In this document: positions 34,136 to 43,040 of the stretch, piece after piece
Position numbering within the stretch: position 1 is the first letter of the stretch
Layout: every line of letters starts with the position of its first letter
Assembly: GCA_910584965.1 (NCBI GenBank)
Contig: CAJUDZ010000018.1
Span: 1 to 64,000 of the forward strand
Length of the DNA: 64,000 nt
Reading direction: 5' to 3'
DNA from: an uncultured Lachnospiraceae bacterium
Lineage (GTDB): Bacteria; Bacillota; Clostridia; Lachnospirales; Lachnospiraceae
Notes under the pieces: model-generated
Told to the model about the DNA's origin: nothing
The model's input: only the letters and a program-made list of their open reading frames with translations
The model's database searches: none
Position numbers and translations under genes: made by a program

Positions 34136-35230
34136 GTGAAAAGTGTGAAAATCAAAGAACTGGAAAAGGAACTTTCCAGTCTGGGAAGAACATACCGGGA
34201 TACGGAAACAGAAATCTTATATTTTAACTGGACTTGCAGCGGCCTGGAATTGATATTCCGGGGAACCTGTCTGATCGCGTCTTTTCATGCGCAGTCCGGT
34301 GCGGAAATGGAAAGGGATGCAATCAGCGGAAATATGGAAGAGCGCAGCACATGGCCCTGGGTATCCGTTTTTCTGGATGAAGAGCATATCCCATGCCGCC
34401 GTTTTGAGATCGCAAAACCGGAAGAGACACAGTTGATTTTTCAAAGCGAGACGGAAGAAACCCACCGAATCCGCATCGTGAAGATTACGGAAAATCTGAA
34501 AACAGGACTTGGAATCGACGGTTTTTTTATGGAAGGGGAGATTCTGCCGCGGGAAGAACGCCCGGGCAGGAAAAAAATTGAGTTTATCGGGGATTCCATT
34601 ACCTGTGGTTTCGGAAATGAGACGAAAGATAAAAACCGCCTGTTTTATGCGGATGAGGAAAACGGCTGGCTGTCCCATGCGGCCATCGCGGCAAGGAAAC
34701 TTCATATGGACTGGAGTATGGTCTGCGTATCGGGAATCTGTCTGGGAAAAAGGGAGGCGCTTCCCATGCCCTATGCCATGAACGACCTGTATCTGTATAC
34801 GGACCGCATTCTGGAAGACCGGCTTGGAAAAAAAGAATACCAAAGATGGGACTTTGCATCCAATGCGCCGGACTATGTCGTGCTGAATCTGGGAACGAAT
34901 GATGCCACCGGCATCATAGGAGCCGCGGACGCCGAAGAGGAAGAAAAGAAATTTCACCGGGAATATTATGCGTTTCTGAAAATGCTCAGAGAGTGTAACG
35001 GGGCCGATACGAAGATGATCTGTGCGCTCGGCAGTATGGATTATTATCTGTATCATCATATCACGGAAATTGTAACCCAATACCGTCACGATACGGGAGA
35101 CGACAGAATTACCTGTTTCCGCTATCCCAAAATTGATTTTATGGATCCGTTCGGCGCCTGCGCGCATCCGCATGTCATCACGCACGAGAAAATGGCGGAA
35201 GCCCTGGCGGAATTTATCATGAAAATGTGA
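34136..35230 (+). CDS. SGNH hydrolase 2, carbohydrate-esterase-2-like
   Basis: A 364-residue protein with an N-terminal jelly-roll-like domain (about 1-145) and a C-terminal SGNH domain: Ser154 in 'EFIGDSITCGFGNE', 'VLNLGTNDATG' and a terminal 'HPHVITHEKMAEAL'. The plan (beta domain plus SGNH) is that of CE2 acetyl esterases acting on xylo- or gluco-oligosaccharides. GTG 34136 is the start because TTGGAGG ends 5 bp before it; TTG 34112 and ATG 34115 lack a site. Confidence 0.88.
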   Translation: MKSVKIKELEKELSSLGRTYRDTETEILYFNWTCSGLELIFRGTCLIASFHAQSGAEMERDAISGNMEERSTWPWVSVFLDEEHIPCRRFEIAKPEETQLIFQSETEETHRIRIVKITENLKTGLGIDGFFMEGEILPREERPGRKKIEFIGDSITCGFGNETKDKNRLFYADEENGWLSHAAIAARKLHMDWSMVCVSGICLGKREALPMPYAMNDLYLYTDRILEDRLGKKEYQRWDFASNAPDYVVLNLGTNDATGIIGAADAEEEEKKFHREYYAFLKMLRECNGADTKMICALGSMDYYLYHHITEIVTQYRHDTGDDRITCFRYPKIDFMDPFGACAHPHVITHEKMAEALAEFIMKM

Positions 35231-35309
35231 TCTGTTTTGTACAACTGCTGTCCTGAAATAATGCGTTTCGCGATTACCTGTTTAACGAAAAAGAAAGGGA
35301 GGGAGCAAC

Positions 35310-37301
35310 ATGAAATACAAAAATTTATTTACACCGTTTCAGATCGGCAAATGTGAACTGAAAAACCGTTTTGCCCTAGCGCCGATGGGGCCGCTTGGAT
35401 TAGGCGACAGCGAAGGCGGCTGGAACCAGCGCGGAATCGACTATTATGTCAGAAGGGCCCAGGGCGGCGCCGGGCTGATCATTACGGGCGTTACTTTTTC
35501 GGACTGTAAGGTGGAGACCCAGTCCATGCCCAATGTGCCGAACAGCACTTATAATCCGGTGCAGTTTGTGCGTACCAGCCGGGAAATGACGGAACGGGTA
35601 CACGCTTACGGGGCTAAGATGTTTCTGATGATGTCGGGCGGCTTTGGCCGTGTTACCATTCCGACTAATTTAGGGGAGTTTCCGCCGGTTGCACCCTCCG
35701 CAATTCCGCACCGCTGGCTGGACAAGACCTGCCGTCCGCTGGAGGTCGAAGAAATCCATTCGATCGTGGAAAGCTTCGGAAAAGGCGCTTATAATGCAAA
35801 GCGTGCCGGGTTCGACGGTATAGAAATCCATGCGGTTCATGAGGGGTATCTGATCGACCAGTTTGCCATTTCCTTTTTCAATCTGCGGAATGACGAATAC
35901 GGCGGAAGCCTGGAAAACCGACTGCGTTTTGCGAAAGAAATCCGGGAAGAAATTGCGAAGACCTGCGGATGGGATTTCCCGGTTTCCCTGCGTTACAGCC
36001 CGAAGAGCATGCTGAAAGGCTGGCGTGAAGGCGCGCTGCCCGGCGAAGAATTTGAAGAAAAGGGCCGTGATCTGGAGGAAGGCGTTGAGGCCGCAAAACT
36101 TCTGGAAAAATACGGTTATGATGCGCTGGATGTGGATGCGGGATGTTATGACGCCTGGTGGTGGAATCATCCGCCGATGTATATGGAAAAGGGGCCGTTC
36201 AGAGTTTTTGCGAAGCTGATGAAAGAAACCGTAAAAATTCCTGTCCTGCTGGCGGGACGGATGGACAATCCGGAGATGGCTTCCGCATGTATTGAAGACG
36301 GAACCTGTGATATCATTTCGCTCGGCCGGCCTTTGCTTGCGGATCCCGATTATGTCAATAAACTCCGGATGGGGCGCCTGGAACAGATCCGCCCGTGCAT
36401 CTCCTGTCAGGAAGGCTGTATGGGACGCATCCAGCATTATTCCATGATCAACTGTGCGGTGAATCCACAGAGCGCGAGAGAACGGGTTACCGCGTATGAG
36501 CCTGTTGTAAGGCCGAAGCGTGTGCTGATCGCCGGCGGCGGCGTGGCGGGCTGTGAAGCGGCGCGCGTGCTGGCGGAGCGGGGACATAAGCCGGAAGTGT
36601 TTGAGGCCTCGGACCATCTCGGCGGCAATCTGATACCGGGCGGCGCTCCGGACTTTAAAGAGGACGACCTCTTGCTTGCCAAATGGTATGAAAATGAACT
36701 GAACAGGCTCGGCGTTCCGGTGACGCTGAACACCGCTGTAACGAAGGAAATGGCGGCAGAAGGCGGTTATGATACCGTTATCGTCGCGACCGGTTCCCGC
36801 CCGAAGATGTTTTCTCTCGGAGATGACGACCGGGTATATTCCGCGGAACAGGTATTGAACGGGCAGAAAGAAACAGGGGATACCGTGGCAGTGGTCGGCG
36901 GCGGACTGGTCGGCTGTGAGACTGCGTTATGGCTCGCGAAGGAAGGAAAGAAAGTTACCATCGTGGAAGCGCTGTCCGGGTTGATGGCGGTGAACGGGCC
37001 GATCTGCTCGGCAAACAAAGAAATGCTGGAACGGCTGATTCCTTATAATGGTATCGAAACGATCTGTAATGCCCGCGTAACAGGATTTGCGGACGGTAAA
37101 CTGACGGCGGACACCGCGGACGGCGAAAAGGTTATTCCGGCCGACAGCGTAATCCTTTCCGTTGGTTACAGCAGCGTGGCGGATTTATATGAGGAACTGC
37201 GGTTTGATGTTCCGGAACTGTATCTGCTCGGCGATGCAAAACAGGTTGCGAATATCATGTATGCGATCTGGGATGCTTTCGAAGTGGCAAATCATATTTA
37301 A
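35310..37301 (+). CDS. Old Yellow Enzyme-type NAD(P)H:flavin oxidoreductase
   Basis: A 663-residue enzyme of the 2,4-dienoyl-CoA reductase / 2-enoate reductase / BaiCD-BaiH group. The N-terminal FMN barrel opens 'LFTPFQIGKCELKNRFALAPMG' and has 'GFDGIEIHAVHEGYLIDQF' and 'ISLGRPLLADPDYVNK'. The 4Fe-4S ligands are Cys363, Cys366, Cys370 and Cys382. The C-terminal half has two Rossmann motifs, 'VLIAGGGVAGCEAARVL' and 'VAVVGGGLVGCETALWL', for FAD and NAD(P)H. It reduces activated C=C bonds. Its place after four esterases suggests it reduces an unsaturated acid set free by them. Confidence 0.93.
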   Translation: MKYKNLFTPFQIGKCELKNRFALAPMGPLGLGDSEGGWNQRGIDYYVRRAQGGAGLIITGVTFSDCKVETQSMPNVPNSTYNPVQFVRTSREMTERVHAYGAKMFLMMSGGFGRVTIPTNLGEFPPVAPSAIPHRWLDKTCRPLEVEEIHSIVESFGKGAYNAKRAGFDGIEIHAVHEGYLIDQFAISFFNLRNDEYGGSLENRLRFAKEIREEIAKTCGWDFPVSLRYSPKSMLKGWREGALPGEEFEEKGRDLEEGVEAAKLLEKYGYDALDVDAGCYDAWWWNHPPMYMEKGPFRVFAKLMKETVKIPVLLAGRMDNPEMASACIEDGTCDIISLGRPLLADPDYVNKLRMGRLEQIRPCISCQEGCMGRIQHYSMINCAVNPQSARERVTAYEPVVRPKRVLIAGGGVAGCEAARVLAERGHKPEVFEASDHLGGNLIPGGAPDFKEDDLLLAKWYENELNRLGVPVTLNTAVTKEMAAEGGYDTVIVATGSRPKMFSLGDDDRVYSAEQVLNGQKETGDTVAVVGGGLVGCETALWLAKEGKKVTIVEALSGLMAVNGPICSANKEMLERLIPYNGIETICNARVTGFADGKLTADTADGEKVIPADSVILSVGYSSVADLYEELRFDVPELYLLGDAKQVANIMYAIWDAFEVANHI

Positions 37302-37371
37302 TTTCCGGGGATTTTACGCCTGTATAAAGCGGCACCGCTTTGTCAGGGTTTTGTTTGGAGCATTTTCCCTG

Positions 37372-37400
37372 TTGACGAAACGCCCTTTATACGCTATGAT
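37372..37400 (+). promoter_or_regulatory. Strong sigma-70-type promoter in a gene-free gap
   Basis: TTGACG, a 17-bp spacer, TATGAT. One of the best promoter matches in the window, yet no protein gene follows for about 600 bp. Confidence 0.75.
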
Positions 37401-37406
37401 AAATAA

Positions 37407-37705
37407 AATAAAGCGGTCTGCCTGTAATCGGCGGACCGCTGATAGAAACAGAAAGAGAGGAACTGTATGTTAAGCATTGTGGGAATGGAGTATTCAGCAA
37501 ACTGAATAGCTGAGGAGGCTGGCTTTGCGTGTCATCGGTATGCGATCGCCCGATCTGTGCGGCGAATCGTTCCGGTTCGGAGTCTGCCCTCATGTCGGCG
37601 GCATGGCCGCTGACGTATCTGCCATACAAAATGCTTTGCATACTTTATATACACTGATCTGTTTGATGAGAAGCATGACTGTCCGGTCATGCTGTTTTAT
37701 TTTTC
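37407..37705 (+). ncRNA. Candidate ~300-nt structured RNA or small-peptide transcript
   Basis: Bounded by the promoter at 37372-37400 and the terminator at 37672-37705. It begins with a long hairpin (AGCGGTCTGCC / GGCGGACCGCT, 37412-37440). Next comes a ribosome-like AGAGAGG and a 12-residue ORF (MLSIVGMEYSAN, 37467-37505). Further small hairpins follow: TTCAG/CTGAA, GATCG/CGATC and GTCGGCGGC/GCCGCTGAC. It matches none of the RNA families I can recall (not 6S, tmRNA, RNase P or SRP RNA). Rest of the gap 37302-37995: only a second terminator. Confidence 0.4.
37672..37705 (+). terminator. Terminator of the unexplained transcript
   Basis: AGCATGAC / GTCATGCT stem with a 6-nt loop, then GTTTTATTTTTC. 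Confidence 0.8.
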
Positions 37706-37878
37706 TATCGGGATTCGAGTTAAAAGGTGTTTTCCTGATTTTGCGCAGGCACATTGCACATATTGCGCATGCAATTATTCCGCCCGGGAGATGACGTGTA
37801 ACAGGTGGTTGCGTTTGCTCGTCATCATAACTGCGGAGCCTGCGTTTTTAAATGATTCTGATCAGTTTTTATGTATAT

Positions 37879-37919
37879 CCATGCAGTCATGCCGTCTGGC
37901 AGATTTGCATGGTTTTTTT
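37879..37919 (+). terminator. Second terminator, 80 bp before the MutS2-like gene
   Basis: CCATGC / GCATGG outer stem with inner TGCC / GGCA, followed by seven T. It insulates or attenuates the MutS2-like gene downstream. Confidence 0.7.
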
Positions 37920-37995
37920 GCGTTTAGTCTGCGGCGCAGAGAATAAAACCATGCGGAACTGAAAAAATGATTTTGAAAAGGAGATAAGCACGAAA

Positions 37996-40050
37996 ATGAA
38001 TATGGAACAAATTTTGGAATTTGACAAAATAAAAGAATGGTGGCTCGGTCTGGCGCTGACCGACGGAGCAAAAGAAGAGATCAGAAAAACGATGCCCTGT
38101 CTTTCGGAAAGCGAATTGCTTGTGAGACAGCGGGAGACGGGAGAGGCCAGGCAGATGCTTGAAAAGGGAGGCAATCCGCCGCTTGTATCGCTTGCGGGCA
38201 TCCGGGACTATCTCATGGCGGCGGAAAAGGGGGACTGCCTGAGCCCGGCCCAGCTGGAGGAGACGGGAATTTCGCTGGTAGCCGTTATGCGGCTCAGGCA
38301 GTATCTGGAACGGTGTAAACAGTTTGAGATTCCACTGGCGTATTATGCGGAAAATCTGGACGCGCTGGAAGATGTGAAGGAAATGATTCAGTTACAGATC
38401 AGGAGCGGGCAGGTGGACGACGGCGCTTCCCGGCTGCTCAAATCGCTCCGCAGCGAGATCGGAAGAGTCAGAGAACAGATGCAGGAAAAAGCGGATGCGG
38501 TTATGCGCGCGAACAAGGCCTGCATGTCGGACAGCTTCAGCACCGTGCGGAACGGCCATATCTGCATTCCGGTAAAAAAGGAATATAAATTCAAAATAAG
38601 CGGAAGCGTGATCGACAAATCCGCGACCGGCAGCACGCTTTTCATCGAGCCGGCCGCTGTGGCGAAATATGCGGAAGAACTGCAGATTCTGCAAATCGAC
38701 GAGGAAAACGAAGAACGCAGGATTCTTTATACGCTGACGGCGATGCTCGCCGAACAGGCAGAGACCATGCGGCAGAACATGAAGGTCATGGAAAAGCTGG
38801 ACTATATTTTTTCCAAAGGGAAGCTGAGTATGGAATATGACGGCACGGCGCCGGAAATCAATACGGACAGGAAAATCCGGTTTAAAGACGCAAGACATCC
38901 GCTGATGGACAAAACGGTCTGCGTGCCCCTGCAGTTCGAGCTTGGAAACGAAAAAGACGGGAATATTATCCGCGGAATCGTAATTACCGGTCCTAACACG
39001 GGAGGAAAAACGGTGGCGATCAAGACCGTCGCCCTAAACTGTATGATGGCACAGTGCGGCCTTCATGTGGCTGCAAAAGAGGCATGCGTCTGCATGAACA
39101 GCAATTTTCTCTGCGATATCGGAGACGGGCAGAATCTTTCCGAAAACCTTTCGACCTTTTCGGCGCATATTACAAATGTGCTCGATATTCTGCGGAAAGT
39201 AAATGCTGACAGTCTTGTCATAATGGATGAGCTCGGTTCGGGAACCGATCCGACGGAAGGAATGGGCATCGCGATTGCCATATTAAAAGAACTCAAAAAA
39301 AGCGGCGCGCTGTTTCTTGTGACGACACATTACCCGGAAGTCAAACAGTATGCGGAACAGGAAGAAAATATCGTAAACGCGCGGATGACTTTTGACAGGG
39401 AAAGCCTCCGGCCGCTTTATCAGATGATCATCGGGGAAGCTGGGGAAAGCTGCGCCCTGTATATTGCGAAACAGCTCGGAATGCCCGCCGCCATGCTGCG
39501 AACGGCTGCGGAGGCGGCGTATGGGAGAAAGCAATGCGAAAGCCGGCATGCGGCTGGTGGGAGCGGAAACAGCCGACGGGAACAGGAAGCGGGAGTCCCG
39601 GAACACGGCGGAACGGAGGCCGGAAAAGACCTGTGCGAAGAACGGCGGGGGACGAAAAAGCATGAAATTCCGGAAATGACGGAAAGTGAAGCGGAAGAAA
39701 CCGTATTGCGGAAAGAAAGCGTGCCCAAAATCAAAAAGTGTAGAAAGGAAAACCGGAAGCAGGAAGCGGCGGGAAAATTCCGGCTGGGCGACAGCGTTAT
39801 GATTTACCCGGACAGAAAGATCGGCATCGTGTGCCGGCCGGCCGATGACAGAGGCGTGCTGCAGGTACAGATGCCGGATAAGAAAATCTGGATTAACCAC
39901 AAGCGGGTGAAGCTGTATATTAAGGCCGAAGAACTGTACCCGGAGGATTATGACTTTTCGATACTGTTCGATACGGTCGAAAACCGGAAACTGCGCCATC
40001 GGATGGAAAAAGGGCATATTGAAGGAGGGGAGATTACCGTGGTGGAATAG
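37996..40050 (+). CDS. MutS2-like ATPase lacking the Smr domain
   Basis: A 684-residue MutS-family protein. The lever/clamp region spans about 1-310 and the ATPase about 311-510: Walker A 'GPNTGGKT' near 331, Walker B 'LVIMDELGSGTDPTEG', and 'LVTTHYPEVK'. A low-complexity Glu/Arg/Lys linker (about 515-600) is followed by a beta domain ('FRLGDSVMIYPDRKIGIV'). The C-terminal Smr nuclease domain of standard MutS2 (about 780 residues) is absent. Likely roles are ribosome rescue or recombination control by analogy with MutS2; loss of Smr implies a different outcome. AAGGAGA ribosome site. Confidence 0.9.
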   Translation: MNMEQILEFDKIKEWWLGLALTDGAKEEIRKTMPCLSESELLVRQRETGEARQMLEKGGNPPLVSLAGIRDYLMAAEKGDCLSPAQLEETGISLVAVMRLRQYLERCKQFEIPLAYYAENLDALEDVKEMIQLQIRSGQVDDGASRLLKSLRSEIGRVREQMQEKADAVMRANKACMSDSFSTVRNGHICIPVKKEYKFKISGSVIDKSATGSTLFIEPAAVAKYAEELQILQIDEENEERRILYTLTAMLAEQAETMRQNMKVMEKLDYIFSKGKLSMEYDGTAPEINTDRKIRFKDARHPLMDKTVCVPLQFELGNEKDGNIIRGIVITGPNTGGKTVAIKTVALNCMMAQCGLHVAAKEACVCMNSNFLCDIGDGQNLSENLSTFSAHITNVLDILRKVNADSLVIMDELGSGTDPTEGMGIAIAILKELKKSGALFLVTTHYPEVKQYAEQEENIVNARMTFDRESLRPLYQMIIGEAGESCALYIAKQLGMPAAMLRTAAEAAYGRKQCESRHAAGGSGNSRREQEAGVPEHGGTEAGKDLCEERRGTKKHEIPEMTESEAEETVLRKESVPKIKKCRKENRKQEAAGKFRLGDSVMIYPDRKIGIVCRPADDRGVLQVQMPDKKIWINHKRVKLYIKAEELYPEDYDFSILFDTVENRKLRHRMEKGHIEGGEITVVE

Positions 40051-40118
40051 GCGGGGAATATTTTTTGACCGCTGTGATCTGCCGGGGCGTGATAGGCTGA
40101 CAGAAAAACGAAATTTTG

Positions 40119-40956
40119 TCAGGTTATTAAAAGATTCCGTTCCATGCTCTCCTTCAGCATATGGGATTCCTCTCCCATATCGGCGAGATATGTAATCATG
40201 AGACCGCGCTCAGGCAGAACAAAGCATTTCTGGCCCCATTTGCCGTTGATGCTGAAACCGTCCTTGTATTTCCAGATAAAATACCCGTAACCGCCCTCCC
40301 GGTTCATCTGACGGATACCGACTGCCATTTTGACATACTTTTCCGATAAAATGCGGGTGCCTTCATAAACGCCGCCATGATACAGCAAAAGACCGATCTG
40401 GCTTAAATCGTGAACGGATAATTCCATGCCGGAAGCGCCGTAAAAGTAACCGTCCGGACAGCGCTGATAAACCGGTTCGGTGATATGCAGGGGCGTAAAA
40501 AGATTTCTGTCAAGAAATTGAAACAGGTCTTCTTCAACCGCCTGTGTCAGGGCGGCGCCCACCAGATAGGCGGGGATGTTACTGTAATGAAATGTGGGGG
40601 ACAGCACGTTTGGAAGCGGGCAGGACAGCGCATATTGCAGATAACTGTCCCCCTCCGGCCGGAAGGGAAAGCCGTCTACGGACATGGACAACAGTCTGGC
40701 GATAGTTACTTCCTGAAATGTCCTGCGCTGTTTTATGGGCATTTGCTTTACGATTTCCGCCGGAAGATAGGTGAGAACCGTTTCCTTCAGATCGAATCGG
40801 CCCTGATCATAAGCGATGCCGGCAGCGATGGAGGTAATCGTTTTGGTTGCGGAATAGATAGGAAAGGAGCCGGCCGTTTTCATAGAGTTCCACGCCGTGG
40901 GCATTCCACTGGTTATTCTCGATTTCTTTGATAAATCCGTCAAAATTCATACCCAT
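40119..40956 (-). pseudogene. Frameshifted serine hydrolase (beta-lactamase-like)
   Basis: The main frame (from about 40890 down to 40119) has catalytic 'YSATKTITSIAAGIAYDQG', Y-x-N in 'FHYSNIPAYLVG' and a C-terminal 'FSINGKWGQKCFVLPERGLMI'. The true N-terminus is in another frame: ATG 40956 behind GGAGG reads MGMNFDGFIKEIENNQWNAH then GVELYENGRLL, the usual start of this family. That frame runs on to a stop near 40817. The switch lies around 40870-40885, where roughly ten residues expected between 'ENG' and 'PIYSATK' also seem to be missing. So this is a small out-of-frame deletion or a sequence error. Confidence 0.75.
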
Positions 40957-41042
40957 TCTGCCTCCGCTGTGTTACAATGTTGAAATCAAAAGATAAAATA
41001 AGCATACAGGAAATGGAAACAAAATGCAAGGGAGCGGAAGCG

Positions 41043-41300
41043 ATGGCGGCACTTACATCGATGATGAATATCGGCAGGGAGATGGAGAGGAAACTGACGG
41101 CGGTCGGAATTGATTCCTCCGAAAAACTGATCGAGACAGGAGCGGAACAGGCCTTTCTGCAGTTGAAGGAGAGATTCCCACAGGTTTGTCTTGTTCATTT
41201 ATACGCGCTGGAAGGCGCCATCATGAACGTGGAATTTAACAGTCTTTCGGAGGATAAGAAAAAAGAATTAAAGGCGTTCAGCGATTTTCTGAACGCATAA
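41043..41300 (+). CDS. TfoX C-terminal-domain protein
   Basis: An 85-residue protein: 'LTSMMNIGREMERKLTAVGIDSSEKLIETGAEQAFLQLKERFPQVCLVHLYALEGAIMNVEF' is the helical TfoX/Sxy C-terminal domain, which carries a helix-hairpin-helix-like turn. Stand-alone copies are widespread and of unknown role; a link to competence is not implied here. ATG 41043 follows AAGGGAGC, which decides the start over the longer reading from 40977. Confidence 0.87.
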   Translation: MAALTSMMNIGREMERKLTAVGIDSSEKLIETGAEQAFLQLKERFPQVCLVHLYALEGAIMNVEFNSLSEDKKKELKAFSDFLNA

Positions 41301-41337
41301 TGCGTCATGCCCCGTATCGTTTTTACGGGCCAATAAT

Positions 41338-41353
41338 CCTCAGTGGATAAGGG
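41338..41353. repeat. Dispersed palindrome, half copy
   Basis: CCTCAGTGGATAAGGG, the left arm of the family seen complete at 9535-9581. The other half is not beside it; an opposite half lies at 41863, on the far side of the DUF2383-like gene. Confidence 0.6.
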
Positions 41354-41384
41354 AATCCCCTTTCCCGGCAAAAAGAGCTTTCTG

Positions 41385-41819
41385 TTACAGATAATCCTTT
41401 AAATCTTTGCACAGTTCTTCTTCGATGGACGCGAGACGCCTGCAAATATCTTTGGATTTTTTATCTGCGTTCTGATATTGGTTTAAATATTTATGAAGCG
41501 ATTTGATGCCCATATTGCATCCGTCGGTCATGACATCCGCGATGGCGGAATCGCTGTCGTTCATGCCGATCTTCATATTGGTTTTCAGCCAGGACATGCT
41601 CTTTGCCATCAGGCTTGGGTCTTTTTCTTCGCTGTTATGCCAGTTCAGCAGGGAATGAATTTCGTTTCCCAGCTTTTCATGATGAATTTTGCTCTCCGAC
41701 AACAGGTTTTTCATGTTGGAATCCTGAACCCGTCCCAGCACCTCGTCAATGGAAGTGACGGCCATTTTCGTGCCGGAATCACATTCTTTGAGCAATGAAA
41801 TGGTATCTTGGTTATCCAT
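41385..41819 (-). CDS. DUF2383-like four-helix protein
   Basis: A 144-residue all-helical protein: 'ISLLKECDSGTKMAVTSIDEVL', 'SESKIHHEKLGNEIHSLLNW' and a charged C-terminal helix. The layout and His/Glu spacing resemble DUF2383 / ferritin-like bundles; metal binding is not proven. The start at 41819 is set by GGAGGAAACA. The longer frame up to 41933 is encoded by the dispersed repeat and is not part of the gene. Repeat halves flank it on both sides. Confidence 0.75.
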   Translation of the reverse strand: MDNQDTISLLKECDSGTKMAVTSIDEVLGRVQDSNMKNLLSESKIHHEKLGNEIHSLLNWHNSEEKDPSLMAKSMSWLKTNMKIGMNDSDSAIADVMTDGCNMGIKSLHKYLNQYQNADKKSKDICRRLASIEEELCKDLKDYL

Positions 41820-41862
41820 ATTGTTTCCTCCGTTTCCGGGGCGGCGGTCCGCCCCTGCAAAG

Positions 41863-41896
41863 CTCCTGTACATACCCCCCTTGTTCACTGAGGGTA
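41863..41896. repeat. Dispersed palindrome, half copy with CTCCTGTACATACCC
   Basis: CTCCTGTACATACCC (41863-41877) followed by CCCTTGTTCACTGAGGGTA. The 15-bp word is repeated exactly at 49792-49806, also beside a palindrome core, so it belongs to the element. Confidence 0.7.
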
Positions 41897-42114
41897 GTGT
41901 TTGTTTATATCGTGTTATGATCAATATGATCAACTCGTAATAATCAAATCATAATGATCAACTCATATGATTCATATGAGCTTAAATTGAGTTTAAATGT
42001 TTGGGTTCGGATTTAATATTGCCGGATCGTTTCAATAATATGACAAAAACGCAACAGTGGAATATACTGACAGTTAAAATTTTTAAAATCCAGATTTTGG
42101 AAAGGAATGCGGGG

Positions 42115-42987
42115 ATGCACTTTGTCAATGCGAAAGGAATTTTATCATCGGGAAACGGCATGAATCTGTATCGGGGATGCACGCATGGCTGTATTTACTG
42201 TGACAGCCGCAGTACGTGTTATCAGATTACCCATGATTTCGAGGATATAGAAGTCAAGCAGAATGCGCCGGAGCTGCTCGAAAAGGCGCTGCGTTCCAAG
42301 CGGAAGCGGTGTATGATCGGAACGGGAGCAATGTGCGATCCCTATATGCAGTGCGAGGAACAGCTTGAGCTGACGAGGCGGTGCCTGGAGCTGATCGATG
42401 AATACGGATACGGGCTGGCGGTTCAGACCAAATCGGACCGCATTCTGCGCGATCTGGATTTATTACAGAGCATAAACCGCAAGGCAAAATGTGTGGTACA
42501 AATGACGCTGACGACTTATGACGAGGCGCTGTGCCGGATTGTAGAGCCGAATGTCTGCACGACGAAGCGGCGTTTTGAAGTGCTGAAAATCATGCGGGAA
42601 AGCGGAATCCCTACGGTCGTCTGGCTGTCTCCGCTCCTCCCTTTTATTAATGATACGAGGGAAAATGCGGAGGGGATTCTTGATTACTGCGTACAGGCGG
42701 GTGTATACGGCATTCTCTGTTTCGGTATCGGTCTGACGCTGCGGCAGGGAAACCGGGAATATTTTTATAAAAAACTGGACAGACATTTCCCGGGCCTGCA
42801 CGAAAAATATCATAAAAAATATGGTTACGCTTATGAAATAGCAAGCGACAATCATACGGAACTGATGGCAATGCTGCGGGAACGGTGCCGGAAACAGCAG
42901 ATTGTATTTGATGTAAACGCGTTATTTTCTTATTTCCATGAGTTCCCGGAAAATAAGGGGTACGAACAGCTGACTCTCTTTTCCTGA
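42115..42987 (+). CDS. Radical SAM protein, SPL-like family
   Basis: A 290-residue radical S-adenosylmethionine enzyme. The cluster motif is CTHGCIYC in 'NLYRGCTHGCIYCDSRS' and the conserved 'GTGAMCDPYMQCEEQLELTRRCLELI' follows. This is the spore-photoproduct-lyase-like group (as in Rv2578c-type proteins), whose non-lyase members have no known substrate. The start at ATG 42115, right after AAAGGAATGCGGGG, gives the family's normal N-terminus. Monocistronic by position. Confidence 0.88.
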   Translation: MHFVNAKGILSSGNGMNLYRGCTHGCIYCDSRSTCYQITHDFEDIEVKQNAPELLEKALRSKRKRCMIGTGAMCDPYMQCEEQLELTRRCLELIDEYGYGLAVQTKSDRILRDLDLLQSINRKAKCVVQMTLTTYDEALCRIVEPNVCTTKRRFEVLKIMRESGIPTVVWLSPLLPFINDTRENAEGILDYCVQAGVYGILCFGIGLTLRQGNREYFYKKLDRHFPGLHEKYHKKYGYAYEIASDNHTELMAMLRERCRKQQIVFDVNALFSYFHEFPENKGYEQLTLFS

Positions 42988-43010
42988 CACATTTCTTCGC
43001 TTATCGGCCA

Positions 43011-43040
43011 TAGACGCGGCAGCCGGAATGGGTGTATAAT
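43011..43040 (+). promoter_or_regulatory. Promoter of the envelope-sensing operon
   Basis: TAGACG, an 18-bp spacer, TATAAT (43035-43040), 85 bp before the TTG start. No TGATGC boxes lie here, so this operon is not visibly under the array-type control seen at 47265 and 50459. Confidence 0.5.

Noticed and set aside
34217..36617. Two minus-strand frames of over 300 codons (34217-35185 and 35670-36617)
   Set aside because: Both are antisense to clearly recognised enzymes (SGNH hydrolase 2 and the Old Yellow Enzyme-type reductase) and show no domain or ribosome site.
37467..37505. Twelve-residue ORF as a peptide pheromone with exporter
   Set aside because: There is no peptidase, exporter or matching receptor beside it and no precursor-like length; it is kept only as part of the candidate transcript.
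37525..37794. An 89-codon frame starting TTG behind GAGGAGG
   Set aside because: It reads straight through a good terminator at 37672-37705, its composition is not protein-like, and I see no family. The RNA/terminator reading explains the region better.
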